A stretch of DNA of 64,000 nucleotides, taken from assembly GCF_003977755.1 (NCBI RefSeq), contig NZ_RQWN01000006.1, positions 172,222 through 236,221 on the forward strand, written 5' to 3'. This document shows, one piece after another, positions 43,470 through 54,500 of this stretch. Source of the DNA: Haloterrigena salifodinae (lineage in GTDB: Archaea > Halobacteriota > Halobacteria > Halobacteriales > Natrialbaceae). Made by a program: the position numbers and the translations under genes. The notes beneath the pieces are model-generated. The model did no database searches. It was not told the DNA's origin and was given only the letters and a program-made list of their open reading frames with translations. Each line of letters starts with the position of its first letter. The first letter of the stretch is position 1.

Positions 43470-45107
43470 TCAGTCTTTGCGCTGTGACTCCTCGTGGGAT
43501 TTCGGTGACTCCTCGTAGGGTTCCAGCCTGGACGACTCTTTGTCCGTCGCAGAACGTTCGAATATCGGCGCGACTTTCCGAAATTCGATGCTTGTGGCGA
43601 CGATAGCGAGCATCGCAATCGCGACGAACGGAAGTCCCGAAAGAATTGCTAACGATCGCAGTGCCGGGACCCCCCCTCCAACGATGAGTAGCGACGCAAG
43701 AATGCCCGTCAGTGTTCCCCAGATGATGCGGTTGAGACTAGACGGCGATTCTTTCCCACCGGTCGTTAACATCCCAAGTGCAAGCGTCGAGGAGTCTGCG
43801 GACGTGAGAAAGAACGTGGTGATAAGAACCGGGAACAGACCTCCCAGTAGCGGTCCCAGAGGTAGTGCATTAAATATCGGAAATCCGGAGATGGCGATGC
43901 CGTGTGCTGAAATCTCTTCGAGCAGGTTGGCGCGCCCAGAGCGTTGGAGCCAGATAGCTGTACCGCCCATCGTGTAGAACCAGGGGAGCGTCCCTGCTGT
44001 TGCCCCGAAGATGGTTGCGGCAGCCACTTCACGTACGGTTCGCCCGCGAGAGATGCGCGCGACGAACAGGCCGCCGAACGGCGCCCACGAGAACACCCAT
44101 GCCCAGTAGAACACAGTCCAGGAGCCGATCCATCCGTTGCCCTCTCCCATTCCGGTGTACAGGCTCATCTCGAAGAAGTCATCGAGATACCCTCCTGTCG
44201 CTTGTACTCCTAAATTTATTATAAAGTTAGTCGGCCCTACGAGAAACGTGAGCACCCCCAGAATCGAAAATAGGATAACATTAAACAGCGATAATCGTCG
44301 AATCCCTCGTTCGATGCCCAAGACTGCCGAGAGCGTAAAAACGACCGTTAACCCGGAGATGAGTAGGATCGTTTCCGTATTTCCAAATGTTATCCCGGTG
44401 GTGTATTGAACGCCGCTTAGGAGCTGGCTCCCGATGAACCCCAGCGTCGTCGTGATCCCACCGATAGTGACAAGCACCGCAAAGATATCAAGTAGTTTTC
44501 CCCAGACGTTGTCGAGTCCGTCAATGCCGACGAAAGGCACGAGAAGCGTCGATATCCGCAACGGCGCGTCGTGCCTGTACGAGAGGAACGCGATCGGGAT
44601 CCCGATTATCGTGTAGGGTATTAGATAGTAAATTCCCCAATGAAAGAGCGTGTATTGGACCGCTCCTGTCGCCGCTGCAGGCATCTGCGACTCCGCATCG
44701 ATCAGCGGCGGAACCGTGTCGTAGTGGAAGATCGCCTCTGCTGGGCCCCAGAACACGATGCCCGCCGCGATGCCTGCCGAGAACATCATCGCGAAGAATT
44801 CAAAGAGTGTGAACTCCGGGTCCTCTGCCGGCTTTCCCAGCGTAATGTCTCTCCACTTCCCGAACAATAGGAAGAGAACAAACAGTAGCATGAGAAACAT
44901 GGTGACGACGTAGACCCATGTGTAGTTGTATCTAATATGATCCGTAACCGCAAGAACCGCTCCTACCGACAATTGAGGATACGTGAGAAAGGTTACTATG
45001 GCTGTAAGAGAGAGGACAAACCCTGCGACAAAAACTGTCGTGTCGAGCTCGTCAACGAATCTCGATACGCTCGATTTTCCCTCCCTGATGCTATCTTTTG
45101 ATCTCAT
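43470..45107 (-). CDS. BCCT-family transporter (betaine/choline/carnitine type), copy 1
   Basis: A 545-residue, 12-helix secondary transporter. The BCCT signature region in the helix 3 area reads GIAAGIVFWGPAEAIFHY, and the helix 8 region shows WTVFYWAWVFSWAPFGGLFVARISRGRT, where the aromatic residues form the trimethylammonium box. The cytoplasmic tail after about 515 is charged. The family imports betaines, ectoine or related compounds with Na+ or H+. Nearby betaine-demethylation genes suggest glycine betaine or dimethylglycine. It is transcribed divergently from copy 2 at 46680, with the HalOD1 gene between. Confidence 0.9.
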   Translation of the reverse strand: MRSKDSIREGKSSVSRFVDELDTTVFVAGFVLSLTAIVTFLTYPQLSVGAVLAVTDHIRYNYTWVYVVTMFLMLLFVLFLLFGKWRDITLGKPAEDPEFTLFEFFAMMFSAGIAAGIVFWGPAEAIFHYDTVPPLIDAESQMPAAATGAVQYTLFHWGIYYLIPYTIIGIPIAFLSYRHDAPLRISTLLVPFVGIDGLDNVWGKLLDIFAVLVTIGGITTTLGFIGSQLLSGVQYTTGITFGNTETILLISGLTVVFTLSAVLGIERGIRRLSLFNVILFSILGVLTFLVGPTNFIINLGVQATGGYLDDFFEMSLYTGMGEGNGWIGSWTVFYWAWVFSWAPFGGLFVARISRGRTVREVAAATIFGATAGTLPWFYTMGGTAIWLQRSGRANLLEEISAHGIAISGFPIFNALPLGPLLGGLFPVLITTFFLTSADSSTLALGMLTTGGKESPSSLNRIIWGTLTGILASLLIVGGGVPALRSLAILSGLPFVAIAMLAIVATSIEFRKVAPIFERSATDKESSRLEPYEESPKSHEESQRKD

Positions 45108-45182
45108 ATTTAATTACTTTCGACAATTATCGTAGATTCTGAGCTAAACGATACGAGTAGTAGATAGTCTGTGCAGTGGGTT

Positions 45183-45878
45183 CTAGCGAGGTGCGGTTAG
45201 CGGTGGTTCTGAATTCCAGGCGGCGCGAACAACGTCAGTTACATTGGAATTCGGGGTGCTCTCACGGATAGAGATCTTCCCACGCTCGTCGACAGTTATT
45301 CGATGGTCCGAGTGGACGAACTCCAAGGAAACAGGGGAGGGTTCGTCTCGCTCGTCAGCATAGTCACCGAGTATACTGAGGACTTTTGGATCAATACTCT
45401 CGTAGAGCGGGGTAATTTCCGTAGGTCGAGTGCCTTTGATTGCGGCGAGAGCCTTGACGAGCCTGACTGTGAGAGAGTGATCGGCCTCGAAGTCGTGATG
45501 ACAGGTGAATTTTCCTGACGACTCCTCGAGCAAGCTACTCTCGCTGGACGGGCGGATGAAAGAGAGGGCCGAAGAACTGGTCTCGTCTCGGCTCAAGACT
45601 ATTTTCCCCGTCCCGTCGACGGTTATCTGGTACCCCTCGTGGGAGAAGGTGAGGCTCACCGGTGGTGATCCGTCGCTCGCGTCTGCACACTTTGAGAATG
45701 AATTGAGTAGCTTCGGCTCGATACTACCGTATAGCGGATCGATATCGGTCGGGGAGCGGTTTTCGGCGCTCGCTATCGCATTGATGACCGATACTAACAG
45801 CTCTTCTTCACTGTCAAAATCGTGATGGAATGTACTGCAATCGTGATAGAATGTGTTTTTTATCCTTCTCAAATTCAT
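45183..45878 (-). CDS. Tandem HalOD1-domain protein
   Basis: About 231 residues comprising two HalOD1 output domains. The first runs CSTFHHDFDSEEELLVSVIN to ITVDGTGKIVLSRDE, the second CHHDFEADHSLTVRLVKAL to ITVDERGKISIRE. Each has the (D/E)I(T/D)PLY(E/G)SI(D/E)PK motif and ends in a short strand. HalOD1 is normally a single output domain attached to haloarchaeal signalling proteins; here two stand alone. The start at 45878 is chosen over an ATG at 45935 because the extension is AT-rich and non-conserved looking. It is probably a regulator of one or both BCCT genes. Confidence 0.75.
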   Translation of the reverse strand: MNLRRIKNTFYHDCSTFHHDFDSEEELLVSVINAIASAENRSPTDIDPLYGSIEPKLLNSFSKCADASDGSPPVSLTFSHEGYQITVDGTGKIVLSRDETSSSALSFIRPSSESSLLEESSGKFTCHHDFEADHSLTVRLVKALAAIKGTRPTEITPLYESIDPKVLSILGDYADERDEPSPVSLEFVHSDHRITVDERGKISIRESTPNSNVTDVVRAAWNSEPPLTAPR

Positions 45879-46679
45879 CATTACGTGGTTCAGAGAACGA
45901 CTGAGGAGAAAATACTTTTGTATACTTCCTAACATTTTTAGTTTATCAACTTATAACTTAGGCTATAATAAAAGATCATGATATTAAACTAAGACTTCCA
46001 AAGTCTGTCTTGTAACTCGATGTTACGTGTCTTCAGGGGACGTTCGCATGTGAGAAAATTGATGTTTTGATATTATTAACAAGACGACATATTCTTGTTA
46101 GGGATGCTCCCAAGAAAAAGTCGGTAGCTTGACCAATCGAGTGACACCGAGACTCACTATCTCGTGAGATCCAGTCCAGGCTACGACAGCGCCGATAGAG
46201 ATCAAAGATCAGACCACCTATCCTGGAGAGTTCGTCAGAGGTAGGTGCGCCAAGACTTGCGCGTAACCAGTTCCCGGGTGAGACGAAACAGATCTCCGAA
46301 ATTATCGCGAACCCTTCCGGATCGAAACGAGCGGTGCCGAACACGCTGAGTCCACCATTTGGGCGATCGGATCCAGGGGAGACACGGTCGAAGATGTGAA
46401 CCGAAAGTGGGAGTGAACGTACAATTAGTGGACGGCCCACCGCGAAAAGGGACGCCCTCCTAATTTTTGACAGAATATGTTTGATAATAACAGCTCCGGT
46501 GGGTTTATATCTCATCACGGAACGTTAGGAGATAGGATAGTCGTATGCTAACTCGAGACACGAGAGCCGCGCAAGCGGAGAGAACAGGAGTCGAGGACGT
46601 GCGAGGGGAGAACAGTGTCGCGAGATCGTTCGAGTTCACGTCGACGCGCACAGCGCACGACCGGGACAACTGACTTCGT
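45879..46679. other. Intergenic region between HalOD1 and BCCT copy 2
   Basis: AT-rich near 45900-46100. A 161-codon minus-strand frame (46033-46518) is open but its basic composition and lack of motif argue against a gene. Promoter of BCCT copy 2 should lie in the last 100 bases, but I see no clear TATA box. Confidence 0.4.
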
Positions 46680-48308
46680 ATGGGTGACTCTAATCCAGAC
46701 GGTCGCTTCGCTCGGTTCGCGAACGAGCTTGACGTTCCCGTGTTTCTCGTCGGGTTCCTCACAGCGCTGGTAGCAGTCGTCGCCTTCGCTCTGATGCCGG
46801 ACGCCGCAGCCAGCGCCGTCAAGCGTGTGAACTCGTTAGTGGAGGAAAAAGTCGGCTGGATGTACCTCCTCGCGATGTTCTTCGTCGTGGCGTTCGCGCT
46901 CTTCCTGGTGTTCGGTCCGTGGGGGAACGTCAAGCTCGGCAAGCCGGACGAGGAGCCACAGTACAGTTTCTTGTCGTACTTCGCGATGCTGTACTCGGCC
47001 GGAATCGGTGCAGGGATCGTGTTCTGGGGCCCAGCAGAGGCGATCTTCCACTACGACACGGTTCCGCCACTCGTCGGCGCCGAGTCCCAGACGGCCGACG
47101 CAGCGGTCGGTGCCGTCCAGTACACGTTCTTTCACTGGGGGCTTTCTGCGTGGGCCGCGTACGCTATCATGTCGCTTCCCATAGCGTTCTACACGTACCG
47201 GCACGACGCCCCCATGCGCGTCTCGACGGTGCTTACTCCATTCTTGGGCATCGACAACCTGGACAGCGTCTGGGCGAAACTGGTCGACATCCTCGCGGTG
47301 TTCGCCACCCTCGGCGGTATCTCGACGACGCTCGGGTTCGTCGGGAGTCAGTTCCTGACCGGTATCGAGTACACTACCGGGGTATCGGTCGGTGACGCCG
47401 GGACGATTCTGGCGATCGTCGGCCTGACGATCGCGTTTACGCTGTCAGTGACGGTGGGTATCGAGAAGGGTGTCCGTCGGGTGTCCCGGTTCAACATGGG
47501 ACTATTCGTGGTAGTCATGCTTCTGACGTTCGTGCTGGGCCCGTCAGCGTACATCATGTCGGTCACGACGGAAGCGCTCGGACAGTATATCAATCAGTTC
47601 GTCGCGATGAGTTTCTTCATGAACGCGGGCAACGGTTCGAGCTGGGTCGGCAACTGGACCATCTTCTACTGGGCCTGGTGGTTCTCCTGGACGCCGTTCG
47701 TTGGGCTGTTCATCGCCCGCGTTTCGCGGGGCCGTACGATCCGTCAGGTAGTCGTCACCGGCGTCTTGGCGTCGACGGCGGTGACGATCCCCTGGTTCGG
47801 GATCATGGGTAGCATCGCGATTTCGGAACAATCGACCAACGCGGCAGATATCCTGGAGGTCATCTCCGAGTACGGCGTCGCCGGCTCCGGGTACCCGCTG
47901 TTCGAAGCATTACCCGCCGGCGACGTACTGAACCTCCTTTTCCTGTTGCTGATCACGACGTTCTTCGTCACATCGGCGGACTCCTCGACGCTGGCGCTGG
48001 GAATGCTCACGACCGGCGGCGAACTCGAGCCGTCCACGATCAACCGCGTGATCTGGGGCGCTCTGGTCGGGGCACTGGCGTCCCTGCTGATGGTCGTCGG
48101 CGGCGTCGACGCGCTTCAGGCGGCGTCGATTATCACCGGCGGTCCCTTCGCCGTCATCACCATCCTCGCGGTGTTGGCGATCAGCTATCCCTGTCACGAT
48201 ATCTACCCGGTGTTCTTCGACACTGATCGTTCGGATTCCGTGTCGGATCAGTCCACGAGACTCGACGCTTCAGGGGGGACAGCAGCTCGAGAGTCGGATG
48301 ATGATTGA
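46680..48308 (+). CDS. BCCT-family transporter (betaine/choline/carnitine type), copy 2
   Basis: A 542-residue paralogue of the 43470-45107 transporter with the same 12-helix plan. Signature segments are GIGAGIVFWGPAEAIFHY and WTIFYWAWWFSWTPFVGLFIARVSRGRT, plus the conserved TSADSSTLALGMLTTGG near helix 10-11. It has a short acidic tail instead of the charged tail of copy 1. Two diverged copies next to each other may give uptake of different methylated amines or different affinities. Confidence 0.92.
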   Translation: MGDSNPDGRFARFANELDVPVFLVGFLTALVAVVAFALMPDAAASAVKRVNSLVEEKVGWMYLLAMFFVVAFALFLVFGPWGNVKLGKPDEEPQYSFLSYFAMLYSAGIGAGIVFWGPAEAIFHYDTVPPLVGAESQTADAAVGAVQYTFFHWGLSAWAAYAIMSLPIAFYTYRHDAPMRVSTVLTPFLGIDNLDSVWAKLVDILAVFATLGGISTTLGFVGSQFLTGIEYTTGVSVGDAGTILAIVGLTIAFTLSVTVGIEKGVRRVSRFNMGLFVVVMLLTFVLGPSAYIMSVTTEALGQYINQFVAMSFFMNAGNGSSWVGNWTIFYWAWWFSWTPFVGLFIARVSRGRTIRQVVVTGVLASTAVTIPWFGIMGSIAISEQSTNAADILEVISEYGVAGSGYPLFEALPAGDVLNLLFLLLITTFFVTSADSSTLALGMLTTGGELEPSTINRVIWGALVGALASLLMVVGGVDALQAASIITGGPFAVITILAVLAISYPCHDIYPVFFDTDRSDSVSDQSTRLDASGGTAARESDDD

Positions 48309-48803
48309 TCACCCTCGGACTTGCTGTGCCCCGCTTCTCGCGGTTGCAGCGGGATCCACAGAAGCACGCCTGACGACGAGAGCGGTGGTTCCGAGAGACA
48401 CAATTGGCCGAAATCGAGAGTAGGCCGTCCGGTCGCGGCGACGGGAACGCATCGGTTCATCAGTGCAGACGACGTCGCCTCAGTTCTCCTTCTCGTTGTA
48501 CAGCGATCTGTCCTCACTGACGTTGCCGCCTGTTCACCTCACTCCGCTGCCGATGTCGCGGGACACGATAACTGGACTGCACGGCGGCAAACAGTGTCGC
48601 GCAGTTCGGTCAGAGCGCCCGTCGATCGAGGCGGCAGGCTCGAGTCATCGTGTACACGATGTGCCCTCGAACGCAGTCCGGAGTCACGATTGGTTGCTGA
48701 CCGTCTCCTCTCTCGAAAAGACCGACCGTAACGGCGTTACTGGTCGAATCGCGTAAAAAGAGCAGCGCGTACTTGAGGACACTCGAGGGACGATACCCTC
48801 CCG
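48309..48803. other. Intergenic region
   Basis: Several open frames on both strands but none with protein-like sequence; no element recognised. Confidence 0.4.
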
Positions 48804-50054
48804 CTACCCGTAGATGGGAAACTCCTGGCAAAGGTGTTCGACCGTCGAGGCGGCTCGGTCGTGAACGTCCTCGTCCTCGGGATTGTCGAGCACGTCCACG
48901 ATGAGGTCGGCGACAGTCTTCATCTCTTTTTCTCCGAATCCCCGGGTCGTGAGCGCCGGCGTGCCGACGCGGATCCCGCTGGTCACCATGGGCGACCGCG
49001 TCTCGCCGGGAACGGTGTTCTTGTTGACGATGATGTCGACGTCGGACAGTAGCTCTTCGGCCTCCTCTCCCGTGATGTCAGGGTGGGAGTCGCGGAGGTC
49101 AACGAGCATGAGGTGCTTGTCCGTTCCACCGCTCACCAGCGAGAGTCCTCGGTCGTCGAACTCGTCGGCGAGCGTATTCGCGTTAGCGATGGTCTGTACG
49201 GCGTAGGACTGGAACGCATCGGTGTTCGCTTCTGCGAACCCTGCGGCCTTGCCGGCCACGCTGTGCATCAGCGGCCCGCCCTGCGCGCCGGGGAACACCG
49301 CGGAGTCGACATCGTCCGCGAACTCCTCGTCGCACATGATGATGCCACCGCGGCCGGCGCGGATCGTCTTGTGCGTGCTCCCGGTGACGAACTCCGCGTG
49401 TTCGACTGGCGACTCGTGAACGCCGGCCGCAATGAGGCCGGTCACGTGGGCGATGTCCGCGAGGTGGTAGGCGTCGACCGCATCCGAGATTTTGCCGATA
49501 CGGTCGTACTCGAACTCGCGGGGATACGCCGAGGAGCCGCTAACGATGATGTCCGGGTCGAACTCGCGCGCAAGGCTCTCGAGTTCGTCGTAATCGATGT
49601 ACCCCGTCTCGGGATCGACCTCGTACTGTTCGACGTCGTAGAGCTGTCCCGAGAAGTTGACGTTGTGGCCGTGCGAGAGGTGTCCACCGTGCGAGAGTGA
49701 CAGCGACAGTATCTTGTCACCCGGTTCGAGCACGGAGAAGTACACGCCCATGTTGGCCTGCGTGCCGCTGTGGGGTTGCACGTTGGCGTGGTCGACTCCG
49801 AACAGTTCCTTCGCGCGTTCGATAGCGAGTTCCTCCACCGTATCGACGTGTTGGCAGCCACCGTAGTATCTCCCGCCGGGGTATCCCTCGGCGTACTTGT
49901 TCGTGAGGACGCTCCCCTGTGCTTCGAGCACAGCTTTCGAGACGTGATTCTCGGAGGCGATCATCCCCAGCGTCGATTCCTGCCGCTCACGCTCGAGGTC
50001 GATGGCCTCGGCCGTATTCGGATCTATCTGCTCGAGCGATTGTTTGAACGCCAT
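48804..50054 (-). CDS. glyA: Serine hydroxymethyltransferase
   Basis: A 416-residue PLP enzyme interconverting glycine plus a methylene-folate C1 unit with serine. The PLP lysine is K229 in GSTHKTIRAGRGG; upstream are SENHVSKAVLEAQGSVLTNKYAEGYPGGR-type substrate loops, QPHSGTQAN (about 93-101) and the DIAHVTGL pocket (about 200-207). The length is normal. On this replicon, beside BCCT and dimethylglycine dehydrogenase genes, it would assimilate glycine made by betaine demethylation and balance C1 units; a chromosomal glyA presumably also exists. It is divergent from RidA. Confidence 0.93.
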   Translation of the reverse strand: MAFKQSLEQIDPNTAEAIDLERERQESTLGMIASENHVSKAVLEAQGSVLTNKYAEGYPGGRYYGGCQHVDTVEELAIERAKELFGVDHANVQPHSGTQANMGVYFSVLEPGDKILSLSLSHGGHLSHGHNVNFSGQLYDVEQYEVDPETGYIDYDELESLAREFDPDIIVSGSSAYPREFEYDRIGKISDAVDAYHLADIAHVTGLIAAGVHESPVEHAEFVTGSTHKTIRAGRGGIIMCDEEFADDVDSAVFPGAQGGPLMHSVAGKAAGFAEANTDAFQSYAVQTIANANTLADEFDDRGLSLVSGGTDKHLMLVDLRDSHPDITGEEAEELLSDVDIIVNKNTVPGETRSPMVTSGIRVGTPALTTRGFGEKEMKTVADLIVDVLDNPEDEDVHDRAASTVEHLCQEFPIYG

Positions 50055-50192
50055 ATCTAGACGTCGATTATGGACGGTAAGTATCTTGCGTGCAGCGGAT
50101 ATTCAACCTCAAGAAATAATATCTCTGACGTTATATGCTGGTAAACCCGCACACTACCTGCCTTTAAGATAGAGGAGCGGATATCGGTGTCT

Positions 50193-50573
50193 ATGAAGCG
50201 TGCAATCAGTACCGACGATGCTCCGGCAGCCGTAGGCGCGTACAGCCAGGCAACGACGAACGGTGAGATGCTTTTCACTGCGGGTCAGCTTCCGCTCACA
50301 ACCGACGGCGAACTCCTCGACGATGCGCCGGTCGACGAACAGACTCGACAGTGTCTCGAAAACGTCAGCGCGATCCTCCAGTCCGAAGGGGGATCGATGG
50401 ACGACGTCCTCAAGACGACCGTGTTCCTCGACGATATCGACGACTTCGACGAGTTCAACCAGGCGTACAGCGAGTTCTTCGACGAAGAGCCGCCCGCCAG
50501 AAGCGCCGTCGAGGTCGGCCGCGTTCCCAAAGGCGCCGCAGTCGAAATCGAGGCGCTCGCGGTAACCGAGTAG
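50193..50573 (+). CDS. ridA: RidA-family imine deaminase
   Basis: A 126-residue RidA (YjgF/YER057c/UK114) protein. The family hydrolyses reactive 2-aminoacrylate/imines formed by PLP enzymes. Signature parts are APAAVGAYSQAT, LFTAGQLPL, and the active-site Arg in PPARSAVEVGRVPKGAAVEIEA. The ATG at 50193 is preferred over a GTG two codons earlier. It is divergently placed from glyA across about 140 bp; a role in protecting serine/glycine PLP metabolism is a reasonable inference. Confidence 0.9.
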   Translation: MKRAISTDDAPAAVGAYSQATTNGEMLFTAGQLPLTTDGELLDDAPVDEQTRQCLENVSAILQSEGGSMDDVLKTTVFLDDIDDFDEFNQAYSEFFDEEPPARSAVEVGRVPKGAAVEIEALAVTE

Positions 50574-50742
50574 TCTCAGTCGGCCACGAGGAACCGATCG
50601 TCCACAGCGTGACGTGTTCGCACGGATGCCGTCTAACGGCGTTCTGCCAGTGAGGCTATGACCGGGTTGACGACTCCGGGACAGTCGGCCGTTGCTCGGT
50701 TTTACCGATACGCCTTTTCCGTCCGGCGTGGTATGGTCGTCC

Positions 50743-50904
50743 ATGTGCCAATACTGTAGCTACCGGTACCACGACGGCTGGACGCAGTTATTACAGTACG
50801 ACGACGTGTACCAGAACACCATCAGTACGGAGTCGGAGGCGACGTACGGGTTCCACGAATCGTGGGACGAACTTCGAGAGGAAGTCGGCTACGGCGCGTC
50901 CTGA
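50743..50904 (+). CDS. Possible 53-residue CxxC protein
   Basis: ATG at 50743 opens MCQYCSYRYHDGWTQLLQYD and ends acidic (SWDELREEVGYGAS). The Cys-x2-Cys at the very start could bind metal with the nearby His. The acidic, Tyr-rich composition suits a haloarchaeal microprotein. A longer frame to 50692 adds non-protein-like residues. No family recognised. Confidence 0.45.
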   Translation: MCQYCSYRYHDGWTQLLQYDDVYQNTISTESEATYGFHESWDELREEVGYGAS

Positions 50905-51525
50905 TGGGGCCAACTCGGCTGAGGTTTTCGCAGGCGAGACCCGCACCCGATCGAAGCTAGTTCCGGTCGGGCCGCTTCGTCGGTCGGAGACCGATCTAGC
51001 CCGTTAGCACTGGCCGCGGGCGACTGCTGTGCGCGACCTATCGCAGTCGACGGCGAACAACGATCGTTCCGGAGCACTCGGTTTTCCGTAATAAGCGCCA
51101 GACGGAGTCTTGCGGACCGTGCGAACGGGGACAAGCCGCCGTGAACAAATGACAGATATCGCCGATGGTGTGACCCTCCCCCTTGTCTCCGAGACAATCG
51201 ACCGGAGAACCGTCTCCTCGATGACGCGAACTTTCGGACGCACGTAGCAATCTACGTGATCGGTCCGGTCGCCGGCGCTATCGCCGACGAGAAAACCGTT
51301 CTGACTCCATACCAGACGCGGGCCAGGGCCGTACGGGGGCGAACGAACCGATAGACTGATTCTCGGCGATACGGACGGCGAGCGGTTCAGTGGTCGGCGT
51401 TCGTTTTTCGGCTCGTGCGCTTCGAGAGCGTCCGAACCGGGCGGTGATTCGGTACCTTCGTGATGGCTCCGAGACGAGAAGTTCGCTCGAACAGAAGCAG
51501 TTGACGAGCGAGATGCCCGCGACGA
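50905..51525. other. Intergenic region
   Basis: About 620 bp, GC-rich, no credible gene or repeat seen. The frames on the minus strand are basic and read like noncoding DNA. Confidence 0.4.
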
Positions 51526-54500
51526 TCAGTCGTCGCTGACTACGGTTCCGCCGTCGCTATCAGCTCCGGCGTCGGGTGCCTGGAGTACGTCCGGATCGGC
51601 GTCCGATCCGAGCGGTTCGACGCGGACACTGGACACCTTGTACTCGGGAATGCCGGTGTGCGGGTCGAAGCTCTCCTGGGTGAGCTTGTTGACCGCGCCG
51701 GCAGCGAAGTGCATCGGGATGAATAGCGTCCCGTCACCGACGCGGTCGGTCACGGTCGCCTTGACGACGATGTCTCCGCGGCGAGACTCGACCCGAACGT
51801 ACTCGCCGTCGGCGACGCCGAGTTCGTCGGCCGTCGAGGGGTTGATCTCAACGAAGCTCTCGCCGACGTGGCTCATGAGCCCCTCGACACGTCGGGTTAT
51901 CTGGCCGGTATGCCAGTGGTAGAGCACCCGCCCGGAGGTGAGCGTGAGCGGATACTCTTCGTCGGGTAACTCGCCGGGATGTCCACCGTCCGCGGGCACG
52001 AAACGCGCCATCCCGTCGTCGAAGTTGAACTCCCCGTCCTCGTAATCGTAGAGGTACGGCGTTCCGGGGTGGTCTTCGTCCCAGCAGGGCCACTGGAGTC
52101 CGTGCTCGTCGCCCGACTCGAGGCGGTCGTAGCTGACGCCACCGTAGATCGGGACCAGGTCGCTGATCTCGTCCATGATTTCCCGCGGATGGTCGTAGTC
52201 CCAGGTATACTCGAGCCGGTTGGCCAGGTCCTGCGTGATCTCCCAGTCTTGGCGCGCCGCTCCGGGCGGCGTCGCAGTTGGGCGCACCCGCTGGACGCGG
52301 CGCTCGGTGTTAGTGAACGTACCGTGTTTCTCCGGCGACGTCGCTGCGGGCAAGATCACGTCCGCGTGAGTCGCCGTTTCCGTCATGAAGATGTCTTGGA
52401 CGACGAGGAACTCGAGTTTCTCGAGCGCCGCTTCGGCGTGCTGGATGTCGGGTTCGGACAGCGCGGGGTTCTCCCCGACGACGTACATTCCACGCAGGTT
52501 GCCTTCGTGAGCCTCTGCGAGCATCTCCGGTACCTTGAGCCCTGGCTCTTCGGGCGGGCGCTCGCCCCACGTTTCTTCGAACTTTTCGGCGACCTCGGCG
52601 TCTGCCGGATCCTGATAGCCCGGAAGGCTTCCGGGAAGCGTTCCCATGTCACCACCGCCGCCCTGCACGTTGTTCTGCCCCCGGAAGGGTGAGAGCCCGG
52701 CGCCGGGCTTACCGACCTGGCCGAGCGTGAGGGCGAGATCGGCCATCGCGAGGAGGTTCTGCGTGCCGTGACTGGACTGGGTCATCCCCATCGCCCAGCC
52801 GAAGACGACGGTCTCGGCGTCGGCGAGCGTCTCGGCGGCGGATTTCAGCTCTTCGGGCGGAATGCCTGCCAGTTCTTCGACTTTCTCAGGCGTAAATGCC
52901 TGCACCTTCTCCTTGACTTTCTCGAACCCCTTCGTGTTGCGCTCGATGAACGCCTCGTCGTGGAGCTCGTTCTCGACGATGTATCGAATGAGACCGTTGA
53001 GCCAAGCGACGTCGTACCCGGGCTTGGTCCGCGTGTATTGGTCTGCGTGCTCGGCGATGCCGACTTCACGGGGATCGAAGACGACCAGGTCGGCCCCGTC
53101 TCGGACGTTTTGCTTGATTCGGGTCGCCAGAACAGGGTGCGACTCCGTCGTGTTCGACCCGGTGATGAGGTAGGCGTCGGCCTCGCCGATATCCTCGTTG
53201 ATGCGGTTGGTCATGGCGCCGTATCCGAGGGTCTGTTGCAGCGCTGCCACCGTCGTCGAGTGACAGAGCCGCGCGCAGTTGTCGATGTTTTTCGTTCCGA
53301 GAACCTGTCGGGCGAACTTCTGGACGAGATACGCCTCTTCGTTGCTCCCCTTCGACGACGCGAGACAGCCGACGGCGTCGATGCCGTGTTCGTCCTGGAT
53401 CGCGCGCAACTCGTCGGCGACGCGGTCGAGCGCCTCGTCCCAGGACGCCGTCTCGAACTCGCCGTCGTCGGTGCGCACGAGCGGTTCCGTGATCCGCTCG
53501 TCGCTGTTGGCGAACTCGTGGCCGAACTTCCCTTTCACGCAGGTCGAGAAGTTGTTGGCGGGCGCCTGGGCGGGATCGTCAACGGGTTGGACGCCGATCG
53601 CATCGCCGTCTTTGCCCCACATCTCGAATCGGCAGCCGACCGCACAGAACCCGCACGTCGTCTCCTCCTTGTCGATCTTGCCGAGGCGGTAGTCGCTCAC
53701 GGTCGACGCGACGTCGAACAATCTCCCCTCGGGGAGCACCTTCGTCGCGATGTTCTCGGCGGTGTGTTCGCCCGCCAACATGGCTTTGTGGCCGTACTCG
53801 GTGGCGAGGTCCATCGCACGGCGCCTGCTCTGGGACATAAACCGTGCGACGCCGCTTCGATCGTCCGGACTCACGCTGGGGCTGGCTCCGATCCGACTCT
53901 CTCCGCCGGGGTCGGGCGAGCGATTCGGTGCCGTCGTGTCGTCGAGCGTTTCGGCAGCCTCGTGCCCGATAACCGTCCCGATGGAGTTGCGCTGAGTGAA
54001 CCCTGGAAGCGGAAGTGTCGCAGCGCCGCCGATGTCCTTCTCCGTCAACGCGCCCGTCGGACAGACGGTCGCGCAGTGACCACAGGAGACGCAGTCGGAC
54101 TCGGCCATCGTCTCGGCGTCGGACTGGAAGCCGATTCGGGTGTCCTCGCCGTGGCCCTCGATGCGGAGGACGCCCTCGACCTGCACGTCGTTACAGCCCT
54201 CGACACACCGGTTGCAGAGGATGCACTTGTTCCGGTCGATCTGGATGAACGACGAACTGTCGTCGAGCGGTTCGTACTCGTCACGATCGCCGAAGACGCC
54301 ATAGCGCGGATGGTCGACGCCCTCGCTGATTGCAGTATCCTGTAGTTCGCAGCGGCCGTTGCCGTTGCAGGTCGTACACCGGAGGTTGTGGTTCGAGAGG
54401 ACCAGATCGAGGTTGACGCTGCGTGTCTCTTCGGCATCGGGAGTGTCCGTCTGCACGGTAAGCCCCTCCTCGGCCGGGAACGAACACGAGGGAACGAGGC

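Noticed and set aside
46033..46518. 161-codon minus-strand frame between HalOD1 and BCCT genes
   Set aside because: Basic, low-Asp/Glu composition, no motif, no promoter. Kept only as an intergenic remark.
52768..54345. 525-codon plus-strand frame opposite the fused formate dehydrogenase
   Set aside because: Antisense to a gene with many conserved cysteine motifs; no domain recognised on this strand.
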